This document shows positions 18,169-27,212 of a stretch of DNA of 64,000 bases, piece by piece (the stretch's first letter is position 1; every line of letters begins with the position of its first letter). A model generated the notes under the pieces. That model did not search any database and was not told where the DNA came from. It saw only the letters and a program-made list of their open reading frames with translations. Position numbers and translations under genes: made by a program. Source of the stretch: Aphodosoma sp045631465 (lineage in GTDB: Bacteria; Bacteroidota; Bacteroidia; Bacteroidales; Paludibacteraceae); assembly GCA_045631465.1 (NCBI GenBank), contig JAZQUV010000011.1:1-64000 (forward strand), given 5' to 3'.

Positions 18169-20445
18169 ATGAGAAAAAAGTTGATTTACTACATATTTTT
18201 ATTTGTTATGACAACTCTATTTTTTAGTTGTTCTACGACAAAATATGTACCTGATAATCAATATTTATTAGAAAAAGTCAAGATTAAAGCAGCTATCCCA
18301 GATGTAAATAATGACGAATTAAAAAGTTATCTCAGACAAACTCCAAACAATACTATTTTAGGATTTTGGCCACTCAAATTAGGCTTTTACAACCTATCTG
18401 ACAACGATTCTACTAGATGGCAAAATCGCTGGCTACGCCGAATTGGCGAACCTCCGGTAATATATGACTCTCTAAAGACACAATATAGTTGCAATGAATT
18501 ACAAAAAGTTATATATAATAAAGGGTATTTAAATGCTGATGTATCATACAAAACAACTTTTAGAAAGAAAAAAGCAAAAGTAACATATAGCATCAACGAA
18601 AAAGAACCATATCTACTTAGACATTATTTTATAACACTACCAGATTCTACTGCAAACGACATTATTCAAAAAAGACAATACTCAAACATTAAACAAGGTG
18701 ATTTATTTGATATCGACAAAATAAACGAAGAAAGAGAATCTGTAGCTCGTATCTTGCGCAATAGAGGGTATTACAATTTTCGTAAAGAATTATTATTCTT
18801 ATATGCTGATAGTGCCCTAAATTCTAACGAAATCGATGCCGAACTATCCATACAACCTCAATTCTTAGAAAATGATTCTGCCCTACAAATTATCTTTGCA
18901 CAAAAGAAAATTGATACTATCACTATCATCGCACTAAAAGACAACAAAAATATCAACAATCCAGATACAACTCTCGACACTTTATTCTTCGACAACTATA
19001 AGTTCATATATAATCCTAACAATAAAGCTTTTCGACCTAAATCAATCATAAATAAAATACTTATAACTCCACATCAAACTTATTCCGATTACATTGTCGA
19101 TAACACATACTCAAGATTAAACTCTTTAAATGCTGCTAAATACGTTAACATATCTTTCTCGGAAAAAGAGAATAATATGCTTGATGCTTTTATTGTTATA
19201 ACTCAAAATAAGCCTAACACCGTATCATTTGAACTTGAAGGCACATACTCTGGCGGTGATTTAGGTGCTGGAGCTGCAATTGGATACAAAAATAACAATC
19301 TATTTCATGGCTCTGAAATATTAAACATCAATATAAATGGAGGTTATGAAGCAATAGGTTCTTTGTCAGAATATCAATCTGCTTGGGACATTGGAGGTGA
19401 AGCATCATTAACGTTTCCAACTTTATTAATGCCGATGTCTCGCGATTTTAAACGTAGAGCTAATGGATCAACCGAAATCGCTACCTCTGTCAATTTCCAA
19501 CAACGTCCAGAGTATCAACGCAACATTGCAAATGCTGGTATAAAATACAATTGGCGTTGGCGTAGAATAAATTTCTCGTTCAATCTTCTCGACCTAAGTT
19601 ATATATATTTGCCTTATATGACCGAAGCTTTCAAAGACAAATATATGAAACCTACATCGAGCATACGCTTCAGTTACGAGGACCATTTTATTATGCGTTG
19701 GGGTTTAGGCATAAACATCTCCAACCGCAGAAATATGACTTACTACACAAGTAGCTATTATACTTTTAGAGCAAACGTTCGTACTGCAGGTAATCTTTTG
19801 TATGGCATTAGTCATCTTATCAACCAACAAAAAAATGATGATGGCGTATACGAAATATTCAATATTCAATATTCTCAATTTGCTAAAGCTGATATTGATT
19901 TTGCTTACAATAGCTATATTACCGACAAAGTACGTTTAGTTTTTCACTCTGGTTTAGGTTTAGGAGTTCCTTACGGCAATGCCACCATTCTACCTTTCGA
20001 AGAACGATATTATAGTGGAGGTGCCAATAGTATGCGCGGTTGGTCTGCTCGCAGATTAGGCCCGGGCAACTTCAATAATAGTTCTGGTAGTATCGATTTC
20101 ATGAAACAATCTGGCGATATCAAACTCGACCTTAACCTCGAAGCACGTTTCCGCCTTGTTTGGAAATTAGAAGCTGCTCTTTTTCTCGATGCTGGCAACA
20201 TTTGGACTATACGCGACTATCCCGAACAACCAACAGGTCTATTTCGTTGGAACGAATTCTACAAACAAATTGCTTGCAATTATGGCTTAGGTCTTCGTCT
20301 TGACTTTGATTTCTTTGTCGTACGTGTTGATATGGGTATTAAACTATACGATCCTGGTTATCCTATCAAAAGCGAACGATGGCGTACCGAATTATCTTGG
20401 CGCAACGACTTCGCCCTACACTTTGCTGTTGGGTATCCATTCTAA
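18169..20445 (+). CDS. TamL/BamA-type outer-membrane barrel lipoprotein (Omp85 family)
   Basis: The protein has 758 residues from ATG 18169. This start gives a lipoprotein signal (MTTLFFSC, Cys21) and follows the -7 box; an in-frame ATG 41 codons earlier gives no signal peptide and is rejected. After the Cys come POTRA-like regions (about 30-400), then a 16-strand-type Omp85 barrel with GTYSGGDLGAGAAIGYKN, the YYSGGANSMRGW motif (L6-like, about 620) and a C-terminal phenylalanine. Bacteroidota use TamL, a lipidated TamA relative, with TamB for envelope biogenesis. It could also be another BamA paralogue. No tamB is adjacent. Confidence 0.87.
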   Translation: MRKKLIYYIFLFVMTTLFFSCSTTKYVPDNQYLLEKVKIKAAIPDVNNDELKSYLRQTPNNTILGFWPLKLGFYNLSDNDSTRWQNRWLRRIGEPPVIYDSLKTQYSCNELQKVIYNKGYLNADVSYKTTFRKKKAKVTYSINEKEPYLLRHYFITLPDSTANDIIQKRQYSNIKQGDLFDIDKINEERESVARILRNRGYYNFRKELLFLYADSALNSNEIDAELSIQPQFLENDSALQIIFAQKKIDTITIIALKDNKNINNPDTTLDTLFFDNYKFIYNPNNKAFRPKSIINKILITPHQTYSDYIVDNTYSRLNSLNAAKYVNISFSEKENNMLDAFIVITQNKPNTVSFELEGTYSGGDLGAGAAIGYKNNNLFHGSEILNININGGYEAIGSLSEYQSAWDIGGEASLTFPTLLMPMSRDFKRRANGSTEIATSVNFQQRPEYQRNIANAGIKYNWRWRRINFSFNLLDLSYIYLPYMTEAFKDKYMKPTSSIRFSYEDHFIMRWGLGINISNRRNMTYYTSSYYTFRANVRTAGNLLYGISHLINQQKNDDGVYEIFNIQYSQFAKADIDFAYNSYITDKVRLVFHSGLGLGVPYGNATILPFEERYYSGGANSMRGWSARRLGPGNFNNSSGSIDFMKQSGDIKLDLNLEARFRLVWKLEAALFLDAGNIWTIRDYPEQPTGLFRWNEFYKQIACNYGLGLRLDFDFFVVRVDMGIKLYDPGYPIKSERWRTELSWRNDFALHFAVGYPF

Positions 20446-20493
20446 AAACATAACTATACTAATTTAATACAACTAATTACTAAATAAATCTCT

Positions 20494-22215
20494 ATGAAAA
20501 AAAGAATCACATTAGCGGTAGCTTTAATCTTAGCTACATTTGGTATCACTAATGCGTGTACTAACTTTATCGTCGGCAAAAATGCGTCTGTCGATGGATC
20601 AACTATGGTTACTTATGCAGCTGACTCTTATTGGCTCTATGGTTCATTGTATCACTACCCTGCGGCTAGTTATCCAGAAGGTGCTTTACTTGACATCTAC
20701 GAATGGGACTCTGGCAACTTCCTTGGCAAAATCAAACAAGTAAGCCAAACATACAACGTAGTTGGTAACATGAACGAACACCAACTCACTATCGCTGAAA
20801 CCACTTGGGGTGGCCGCGAAGAACTCATCGACACAACAGGTATCATGGACTATGGTAGCCTTATTTACGTTACCCTCCAACGCGCCAAAACTGCACGTGA
20901 GGCAATTGTCACTATTGTCAATCTCGTTAACGAATACGGCTATTTCTCTTCTGGCGAATCTTTCTCTATCGTCGATCCTAACGAAGCTTGGATTATGGAA
21001 CTCATTGGTAAAGGTCCTGGTTCTAAAGGTTTCGTATGGGTTGCTCGTCGTATCCCTGACGATTGCATCTCTGGTCATGCTAACCAAGCTCGTATAACAA
21101 CTTTCCCTCTCGAAAGTCGCAAAAACAAAACTACTATCTCTAGCAAAAACCTCAAAAAAATCTACAATCCTGAGGTTACTACTGTTTACGCTCACGACGT
21201 AATCTCTTTCGCTCGCGAAAAAGGTTATTTCAATGGCACTGATGCTGAATTCAGCTTCTCTGATACTTACAATCCACTAGACTTCAGTGGCGTTCGTGCT
21301 TGTGAAGCTCGCGTTTGGAGTTTCTTCCGCCGTCACGACCGCTCTATGGACAAATATCTATCATACATCTTGTGCGAGACTAAAGAACGTATGCCTCTTT
21401 GGATTAAACCTGAACGCAAACTCTCAGTAAAAAATCTACAAGATGCTATGCGCGACCACTACGAAGGCACTCCTCTCGATATGTCAAAAGGTGCTGGCGC
21501 TGGTCCATTCAACTCTGTTTACCGTATGACTCCGCTCATCTACAAACACAATGGCAAGGAATACTTCCACGAACGCCCTGTTGCTACTCAACAAACAGGT
21601 TTCTCTTTCATCGCTCAAATGAATGTAAATCGTCCTGCTGAAGCTGGCGGTATCCTTTGGTTTGGTCTCGACGATGCAACTTGCAACCTTTACGTCCCTA
21701 TCTTCTCTTGCATCACCGAAATCCCTGAGTCTATGAGCGAAAATAATGGCTCAATCCTCGACTTTTCTTGGACTTCTGCTTTCTGGGTTAATAACTGGAT
21801 TGCTAGCATGGTATACCCTCGCTACTCTATGCTTTACCCTGAAGTCAAAAAATGCCAAGGCAAACTCGAACAAGAGTTCTTCAGCGATGTACAAGATGCT
21901 GAGCAACACATTGCTCAACTTATCGAAGAAGGCAACAATCAAGAAGTTCGCACATTCCTCAACCAATTCTGCCAAATCGAAGCAGAAAAAGCTATCAACT
22001 CTTGGCGCAAACTTGGCGAATATCTTATGGTTAAATTCCTCGACGATGCTATCAAAGGCGAAAAAGGAAATGATTTTGATGGCAATCACAAACGAATACC
22101 TAATAAAGTAACTCGCCCTGGTTACCCTGCTGACTACATCCAAAAAGAATTCGTTCGTCCTAACCCAAATCGCTTCCATGTAAAAACTGCAGAAGAGATG
22201 GAACAACGCAAATAA
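20494..22215 (+). CDS. C69 family dipeptidase (PepD-like)
   Basis: The protein has 573 residues. An N-terminal signal segment ends just before ACTNFIVGKNASVDGSTM. Cys22 is the expected N-terminal nucleophile of this Ntn-hydrolase family after processing. Downstream WIMELIGKGPGSKGFVWVA and GHANQARITTFP are family motifs. The enzyme cleaves dipeptides, and the signal sequence suggests periplasmic action. It lies 48 bp after the TamL-like gene and 26 bp before an M3 peptidase, so these two peptidases probably work together in degrading peptides for nutrition, in keeping with an amino-acid-fermenting lifestyle. Confidence 0.92.
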   Translation: MKKRITLAVALILATFGITNACTNFIVGKNASVDGSTMVTYAADSYWLYGSLYHYPAASYPEGALLDIYEWDSGNFLGKIKQVSQTYNVVGNMNEHQLTIAETTWGGREELIDTTGIMDYGSLIYVTLQRAKTAREAIVTIVNLVNEYGYFSSGESFSIVDPNEAWIMELIGKGPGSKGFVWVARRIPDDCISGHANQARITTFPLESRKNKTTISSKNLKKIYNPEVTTVYAHDVISFAREKGYFNGTDAEFSFSDTYNPLDFSGVRACEARVWSFFRRHDRSMDKYLSYILCETKERMPLWIKPERKLSVKNLQDAMRDHYEGTPLDMSKGAGAGPFNSVYRMTPLIYKHNGKEYFHERPVATQQTGFSFIAQMNVNRPAEAGGILWFGLDDATCNLYVPIFSCITEIPESMSENNGSILDFSWTSAFWVNNWIASMVYPRYSMLYPEVKKCQGKLEQEFFSDVQDAEQHIAQLIEEGNNQEVRTFLNQFCQIEAEKAINSWRKLGEYLMVKFLDDAIKGEKGNDFDGNHKRIPNKVTRPGYPADYIQKEFVRPNPNRFHVKTAEEMEQRK

Positions 22216-22241
22216 ACAACAACTAACTAAATTAAATAACT

Positions 22242-24338
22242 ATGAAAAAAGTAAGTATTTTATTAACTTTAATCTTGACACTCACAATGTGTTGTAAACA
22301 AACTGAGCAAAACCCATTCTTCGTAGAATCTACTGCTCCTCACGGAACTTTCCGTTTCGACCAATTGAAAAACGAGCACTTCAAACCTGCTTTTGATCGT
22401 GCTATGGCTGAACACAAGGCCGAAATCGAAGCTATCATCAACAACACTGAAGCTCCAACATTCGAAAACACTATCGTTGCGCTCGAACGTTCTGGTTCTC
22501 TCTTCAACCACGTTGCTTCTGTATTCTTCGCTCTCGATGGCGCTGAATCTAACGACGAAATGGCTCAAATCATGTTGGAAGTAATGCCTCTCATCGAAGC
22601 TCACTCTAACGAAATCAACCTCAACGAACAACTCTTCGAACGCGTTAAGGCTGTATATGAAGTTCGCGAAACTCTCAACCTCAACACCGAAGAATCTATG
22701 TTGCTCGAAAACACTTTCAAAGGTTTTGCCGACAACGGTGCTAACCTCTCTGCTGAAGACAAAGAGACTTACAAACAACTCTCTGAAAAACTCAGCCTTG
22801 CTTCTATGCGCTTCAAACAAAACTCTTTGAAAGCCACTAATGCTTATAGCCGCCTCGTAACTGACGAAGCCGAACTTGCTGGCATGCCTGCTTATTTCAT
22901 GGAAATGACTGCTGCTAATGCCAAAGCTACAGGTCAAGAAGGTTGGTTGCTCGACCTCAAAGCTACTTGCTACTCTCCTATTTTGACTTATGCCGACAAC
23001 CGCGCTCTTCGCGAAGAAATCTGGCGTGCATTTAGCACTCAATGTCTCGATGGCGAATTTTCTAACGTAGAAAACATCAAAGAAATCATCAACACTCGTC
23101 TTGCTATTGCTAACCTCTTCGGTTGCAAAACTTATGCTGAATATGCTCTTCGCAATCGTATGGCTGAAAAAACTGAGAACGTAGAAAATCTTCTCAACGC
23201 CCTCATCGAAGCTTATACTCCTGCTACTCAAGCCGAAGTTAAAGAAATGCAAGAATTTGCTAAATCTCAAGGTGCTGATTTCGAACTCATGCCATGGGAC
23301 TGGAGCTACTATGCTGAAAAACTTCAAACTGCTAAATTCGATGTTAACGACGAAATGACAAAACCTTATTTCGAACTCGAAAGCGTAAAAGCTGGTGTAT
23401 TCGGTTTGGCTACTAAACTCTATGGTCTTAACTTCACTAAAAACACAGAAATCCCTGTATATCACCCAGAGGTTGATGCTTACGAAGTAACAGACGAAAA
23501 CGGCAACTACATAGCTGTTCTTTACACTGACTTCCACCCACGCGCTGGCAAACGTGCAGGTGCTTGGATGACTGAATACAAAGGTCAATGGCGCAATGCT
23601 GATGGCACTGACTCTCGTCCACACATCACTATCGTAATGAACTTTACTCGCGCTACTGAAAGCACTCCTGCTCTCCTCACTTTCGACGAAGTTGAAACAT
23701 TCCTCCACGAGTTTGGTCACGCTATCCACGGTATGGTTTCTAACTGTACTTACCTCTCCGTTTCAGGTACTAACGTATATCGCGACTTCGTAGAACTTCC
23801 ATCTCAAATCATGGAAAACTGGGCTACTGAAAAAGAATTCCTCGATGGTTGGGCACGTCACTACCAAACTGGCGAACCTATCCCTGCTGAACTCATCCAA
23901 AAACTTGTTGATGCATCTAACTTCAACTGCGGTTATGCTTGTCTTCGCCAAGTTGCATTTGGTTTGCAAGACATGGCATTCCACACTATCACTGAACCAT
24001 TCAACGGCGACCCTTGCGAAGTAGAACGCACTTCAACAGCTCCAACAAACTTCCTCCCAACAGTTGAAGGTACTGGTCGTTGCGTAACATTCAACCACAT
24101 CTTCTCTGGTGGCTATGCTGCTGGTTACTACTCTTACAAATGGGCAGAACAACTCGACGCTGATGCATTTGCTCTCTTCAAAGAAAAAGGCATCTTCGAC
24201 CGCGAAACTGCAAAATCATTCCTCGACAATGTATTGAGCCGTGGTGGTACTGAACACCCTATGACTCTCTACAAACGTTTCCGTGGCCAAGAACCTACAA
24301 TCGATGCTATGCTCGAACGTAATGGTATCAAACGTTAA
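22242..24338 (+). CDS. dcp: M3 family peptidyl-dipeptidase, lipoprotein
   Basis: The protein has 698 residues. A short hydrophobic N-terminus ends in MCC (Cys17/18), suggesting a lipoprotein. The zinc motif HEFGH is at 489-493 with the third ligand expected in the following helix (about 518, EN-x-A). The length and fold match Dcp, which removes C-terminal dipeptides from oligopeptides. It is paired with the C69 dipeptidase upstream. Codon use is strongly A/C-biased, which leaves a 486-codon stop-free run on the opposite strand. That run is a shadow, not a gene. Confidence 0.93.
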   Translation: MKKVSILLTLILTLTMCCKQTEQNPFFVESTAPHGTFRFDQLKNEHFKPAFDRAMAEHKAEIEAIINNTEAPTFENTIVALERSGSLFNHVASVFFALDGAESNDEMAQIMLEVMPLIEAHSNEINLNEQLFERVKAVYEVRETLNLNTEESMLLENTFKGFADNGANLSAEDKETYKQLSEKLSLASMRFKQNSLKATNAYSRLVTDEAELAGMPAYFMEMTAANAKATGQEGWLLDLKATCYSPILTYADNRALREEIWRAFSTQCLDGEFSNVENIKEIINTRLAIANLFGCKTYAEYALRNRMAEKTENVENLLNALIEAYTPATQAEVKEMQEFAKSQGADFELMPWDWSYYAEKLQTAKFDVNDEMTKPYFELESVKAGVFGLATKLYGLNFTKNTEIPVYHPEVDAYEVTDENGNYIAVLYTDFHPRAGKRAGAWMTEYKGQWRNADGTDSRPHITIVMNFTRATESTPALLTFDEVETFLHEFGHAIHGMVSNCTYLSVSGTNVYRDFVELPSQIMENWATEKEFLDGWARHYQTGEPIPAELIQKLVDASNFNCGYACLRQVAFGLQDMAFHTITEPFNGDPCEVERTSTAPTNFLPTVEGTGRCVTFNHIFSGGYAAGYYSYKWAEQLDADAFALFKEKGIFDRETAKSFLDNVLSRGGTEHPMTLYKRFRGQEPTIDAMLERNGIKR

Positions 24339-24360
24339 TTAACCACATAAATATATACAA

Positions 24361-24400
24361 GAGGCTGTGTCAAAATGAAATTTTTGGCTCAGCCTCTTTT
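24361..24400 (+). terminator. Terminator carried by the MITE, after dcp
   Basis: GAGGCTGTGTCAAAA pairs with TTTTGGCTCAGCCTC (one mismatch and one G-U), followed by TTTT. It lies 22 bp after dcp and probably serves as its terminator. Confidence 0.75.
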
Positions 24401-24460
24401 AATATCTAAAGTGCAAGTTGAGAACAACGCAGCAATTTAGGTATTATGACACATCGTCTT
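24361..24460. mobile_element. MITE-like element, copy 1 (internally deleted)
   Basis: The 100-bp copy begins GAGGCTGTGTCAAAATGAAA and ends TTATGACACATCGTCTT. The ends are imperfect inverted repeats (13 of 16 positions: GAGGCTGTGTCAAAAT against the reverse complement GACGATGTGTCATAAT). Compared with the copy at 61168-61333 it lacks the middle about 60 bp. The left 40 bp form a terminator hairpin. It encodes no protein. Confidence 0.8.
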
Positions 24461-24573
24461 TTTTTTGATTAATATCTAATGTACATACTACATTCTTTAT
24501 ACCATTACATCATTTATGTATGAAAGCCAAACAGTTAAACAAAGTTAATCCTTTAATTATTATCCCAAAAGAT

Positions 24574-24604
24574 TTTGTCATGTCACAAAAAAGTTGTAAC
24601 TTTG
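24574..24604 (+). promoter_or_regulatory. Strong Bacteroidota promoter for leader RNA
   Basis: TTTG (24574-24577), 19 bp, TAACTTTG (24597-24604): a near-consensus promoter placed over 120 bp before the gene at 24728. Confidence 0.8.
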
Positions 24605-24607
24605 CAT

Positions 24608-24682
24608 CGTGTTTTTCATGGTATTAGATTTAAGGTTAAAAAAGGATTGTGGTAGCCGCGAGGGCTGCCCTTTCTTGTTTTT
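24608..24682 (+). ncRNA. Leader RNA with terminator hairpin upstream of 24728 gene
   Basis: Directly after the promoter comes TTTTTCATGGTATTAGATTT, then AAGGTTAAAAAAGGATTG. A hairpin GGTAGCC/GGCTGCC follows at 24651-24669, with a T-rich tail. From memory, this TTTTCAT(A/G)GTATTAGATTTAAGG word recurs in leaders of Bacteroidales genes, including cold-shock and RNA-helicase genes; I cannot verify that here. It is either an attenuator leader or a small stand-alone RNA. Confidence 0.5.
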
Positions 24683-24727
24683 AGACCTATCCTAAATTTT
24701 TATTATCTTTCTATATTTCAATATTTT

Positions 24728-25639
24728 ATGCCTACTATATTGCGCAACGCATTAAAAACAGCTCTTTGGATTATACGAATCATAATCCCTGTATCATTCG
24801 TAGTCACTCTGCTTGATTTTTATGGCATAATTGAATGGATTTCCATCTACACAGCACCTCTTTTCCGCCTCATTGGCCTTCAAGGCAACGCAGCAATAGT
24901 CTATTTTTCCTCTCTTTTCCTCCCTCTCTACGCACCTATCGCCATCATCGCCACACTCCCATTATCTTTGCGCGAAATCACAATACTTGCGTTGATGTGC
25001 CTCATCACCCACAATTTGCCAATTGAATGTGCCGTACAACGCCGCTCTGGCACTCCGTTTTGGCAAACTCTCGTCATACGCCTAACTTTCAGCATACTTG
25101 GAGGCATCTTACTCAACCTCATCCTACCCGAATCACTCGCTTTATTAGATAATTTTACAACAAACACAACTGAAGGATATGACAATTCTCAATTCTCAAC
25201 TCTCAATTCTCAATTACTAAACTGGCTCACCAACACAGCATCACTCTGCATCAAAATCATACTAATTATCACGGCCTTAATGTACGGGCAATTTCTCCTA
25301 AAGCGTTATGGCATAATCAACAAAATAGCACGCCCACTCGCTCCACTCATGCGTCTTTGCGGACTTCAACCCAATAGTGCATTCCTTTGGCTTGTGGCAC
25401 AAATCGTTGGTTTAACATATGGAGCAGGCATAATGGCGCAAGAAATCGAAGAGTCTGGTGCCGACCGCGAGGAGCTGCATCGCATCAACCTACACATCTC
25501 GGTCAACCACTCGCTCATCGAAGATACTGCCATATTCTGCATGCTCGGCGTTGCCTGGTATTTCCTCGTCATCCCCCGCCTCATATTCGCAATCATCATA
25601 GTCCAAACCTACAATTTCATTAAAAAACTAAAAACATAA
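24728..25639 (+). CDS. Nucleoside-recognition (Gate) domain membrane protein
   Basis: The protein has 303 residues with about eight hydrophobic helices in two halves. Each half has the Gate-domain pattern: LKTALWIIRIIIPVSFVVTL near the N-terminus and ASLCIKIILIITALMYGQFL in the middle. Asn/Pro-containing helices (CLITHNLPIECAVQ; HISVNHSLIEDTAIF) are typical of the SpmA/SpmB/YjiH-like family, thought to transport small molecules. The substrate is unknown. Between the halves (about 151-164) a SQFSTLNSQLLN insert is encoded by a short-period repeat of the kind otherwise found between genes. It is preceded by a long leader RNA. Confidence 0.8.
   Translation: MPTILRNALKTALWIIRIIIPVSFVVTLLDFYGIIEWISIYTAPLFRLIGLQGNAAIVYFSSLFLPLYAPIAIIATLPLSLREITILALMCLITHNLPIECAVQRRSGTPFWQTLVIRLTFSILGGILLNLILPESLALLDNFTTNTTEGYDNSQFSTLNSQLLNWLTNTASLCIKIILIITALMYGQFLLKRYGIINKIARPLAPLMRLCGLQPNSAFLWLVAQIVGLTYGAGIMAQEIEESGADREELHRINLHISVNHSLIEDTAIFCMLGVAWYFLVIPRLIFAIIIVQTYNFIKKLKT
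25184..25220. repeat. Short-period repeat inside a coding region
   Basis: Four near-identical TCAATTCTCAA/TCAACTCTCAA words run in frame through the Gate-domain gene and encode SQFSTLNSQLL. The same word family is seen at 8690-8712 (intergenic) and 30629-30662 (inside the TonB receptor). Confidence 0.8.
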
Positions 25640-25862
25640 ACATTTCTCTTTACCTCTATCGAAAATTACCATTAATTATCCATTAAATATATCTATAACT
25701 ATGTAATTTATGATTAATTTACGGAAACCAACGGTCCTTGAGCCTTTGGCGATAGAATTTACGTTTACAAAAAAATAAGACTATTATGTAAAGAAATTAT
25801 GTTCTTATGTTATTCTGTCTCACAAAGAAAGAAAAATATGTACTTATGTTAAAAACAAAAAT
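25640..25862. other. Intergenic region without genes
   Basis: I see no gene here. A word CTTATGTTATTCTGTCT at about 25804-25820 recurs at about 49735-49751, before the His-rich protein/TonB locus. Confidence 0.5.
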
Positions 25863-26222
25863 ATGAAAATCATCTTAAACATCATAGCCTTTACTTGCGT
25901 CGGACTTGCCTCTCTCGGCATGTTCCTCCCCGTACTGCCCACAACTCCATTCCTCCTACTCGCCTCATGGCTATTCCTTAAAGCCAACTCTGGCTGGCGC
26001 GATTGGCTACTCAACCATAAAGTATTCGGACCATACATTCAAAATTTTCTTATCCACCGCGCCATCCCCCTCCGTGCAAAAATAGCTTCCATATCTACAT
26101 TATGGGCAACTATCCTACTTTCCGTCTATATTGTCAACCCAATTTGGTTAAAAATATTACTTATTTTTATCGCAATTTGCGTAACAATTCACCTACTTTC
26201 ATTCAAAACGCTCCAAAAATAG
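25863..26222 (+). CDS. YbaN family (DUF454) small membrane protein
   Basis: The protein has 119 residues. The N-terminal pattern GLASLGMFLPVLPTTPFLLL followed by a helix with SWLFLK is the DUF454/YbaN signature. Two further membrane helices lie at about 70-110. It is an inner-membrane protein of unknown function. It stands alone between the Gate-domain gene and tRNA-Gln. A leader with no obvious promoter box precedes it. Confidence 0.88.
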   Translation: MKIILNIIAFTCVGLASLGMFLPVLPTTPFLLLASWLFLKANSGWRDWLLNHKVFGPYIQNFLIHRAIPLRAKIASISTLWATILLSVYIVNPIWLKILLIFIAICVTIHLLSFKTLQK

Positions 26223-26357
26223 TCCAATCTTCGTTCCAAAAATGCCTAAATATAGGGATAAAGCATGCCATTTCAGTATAAAAAAGTAAAAAATATACAT
26301 TCCAAATAACTATAAAACAACAACTTATAAAAAAGTTGAAAAATAATTGCAAAAACA

Positions 26358-26389
26358 TTTGGACAATTCAACAAAAAGTCGTAACTTTG
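26358..26389 (+). promoter_or_regulatory. Consensus promoter of tRNA-Gln
   Basis: TTTG (26358-26361), 20 bp, TAACTTTG (26382-26389), 29 bp before the tRNA. Confidence 0.85.
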
Positions 26390-26418
26390 CATCGCTTTTG
26401 AAAGATAAAGCAAATGAT

Positions 26419-26489
26419 TGTCTCATGGTGTAATGGTAGCACTACAGGTTTTGGTTCTGTCTGTCGAGGTTCGAATCCTCGTGAGACAA
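26419..26489 (+). tRNA. tRNA-Gln (anticodon TTG)
   Basis: The gene is 71 nt. The acceptor stem is TGTCTCA/TGAGACA, the D stem GTG/CAC, and the anticodon stem ACAGG/TCTGT with loop TTTTGGT, giving anticodon TTG. The T arm is CGAGG TTCGAAT CCTCG. The discriminator base is A and CCA is not encoded. A consensus promoter precedes it and a terminator follows immediately. Confidence 0.97.
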
Positions 26490-26492
26490 CAG

Positions 26493-26529
26493 AAAAAAGA
26501 GATTAACTCACCGAGTTAATCTCTTTTTT
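26493..26529 (+). terminator. Terminator of tRNA-Gln
   Basis: AAAAAAGAGATTAACTC pairs perfectly with GAGTTAATCTCTTTTTT around a 3-nt loop, starting 4 nt after the tRNA. Confidence 0.92.
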
Positions 26530-26596
26530 TATTAAATCTAATTTATCATTATCTAGATCTGCTAAAGTTTCTAGGACTACTAAATCCGCACAAACC

Positions 26597-27157
26597 ATGC
26601 AAATAACCAACCCCATAGACCTAACCTCACGAGAAGATTGGCGCAATTGGCTCACTCAAAACCACAGCACCCAAAAAGAGTGCTGGCTATCCGTCACACG
26701 AGGCAAAACCAACAATGATGTACTCTATCTCGACGCTGTAGAGGAGGCACTTTGCTTTGGTTGGATAGACTCTACAACCAAATGCGCCGATGGCATCACC
26801 TATCAACGCTTTTCGCCACGTAGAAAATCGAGCCATTGGACCGAACTCAACAAAGAGCGCGTTCGCCGTCTCGAACGTCTCGGACTAATGACCGATGCCG
26901 GTCGCGCCACCCTTCCTGCCGATTTCAACGCACCTTTTATAATAGAGGAAGACATCCTCGCCCTGCTACAATCCGACCCCGCAGTGTGGCAAAACTTCCA
27001 AAACTTTCCACCTCTCTATCAACGCATCCGCATCGGCAACATACAATACTACCGCCGTCGCAAATTAGAATATCAAACCAAACTCGACCGTTTCATTGCC
27101 CAAACCCGCCAAAACATCATCTACGGCGATTGGCACGACAACAGCCGATTGCTATAA
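26597..27157 (+). CDS. YdeI/OmpD-associated family protein
   Basis: The protein has 186 residues. It has the N-terminal LTSREDWRNWLTQNH and the diagnostic EEALCFGWIDSTTK, RFSPRRKSSHWTELNKERV and RLERLGLMTDAGRA segments of this family (sometimes annotated as bacteriocin protection, PF13376-like C-terminus). It is cytosolic and no enzyme activity is established. It is followed by a bidirectional terminator shared with the convergent vWA gene. Confidence 0.87.
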   Translation: MQITNPIDLTSREDWRNWLTQNHSTQKECWLSVTRGKTNNDVLYLDAVEEALCFGWIDSTTKCADGITYQRFSPRRKSSHWTELNKERVRRLERLGLMTDAGRATLPADFNAPFIIEEDILALLQSDPAVWQNFQNFPPLYQRIRIGNIQYYRRRKLEYQTKLDRFIAQTRQNIIYGDWHDNSRLL

Positions 27158-27161
27158 AACT

Positions 27162-27200
27162 AAAAAGAGATTGACCCAAAAACTGAGTCAATCTCTTTTT
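27162..27200. terminator. Bidirectional terminator
   Basis: AAAAAGAGATTGAC pairs with GTCAATCTCTTTTT. A and T tracts on both sides serve the convergent genes ending at 27157 and 27213. Confidence 0.9.
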
Positions 27201-27212
27201 CATAATACAACA

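Noticed and set aside
22269..23729. 486-codon minus-strand open frame inside dcp
   Set aside because: Strong A/C codon bias in dcp removes stop codons from the opposite strand; the translation is low-complexity and unlike any protein.
26050..26060. TTATCCAC word resembling a DnaA box
   Set aside because: It is a single copy inside a coding gene; no cluster of such words or dnaA gene is seen.
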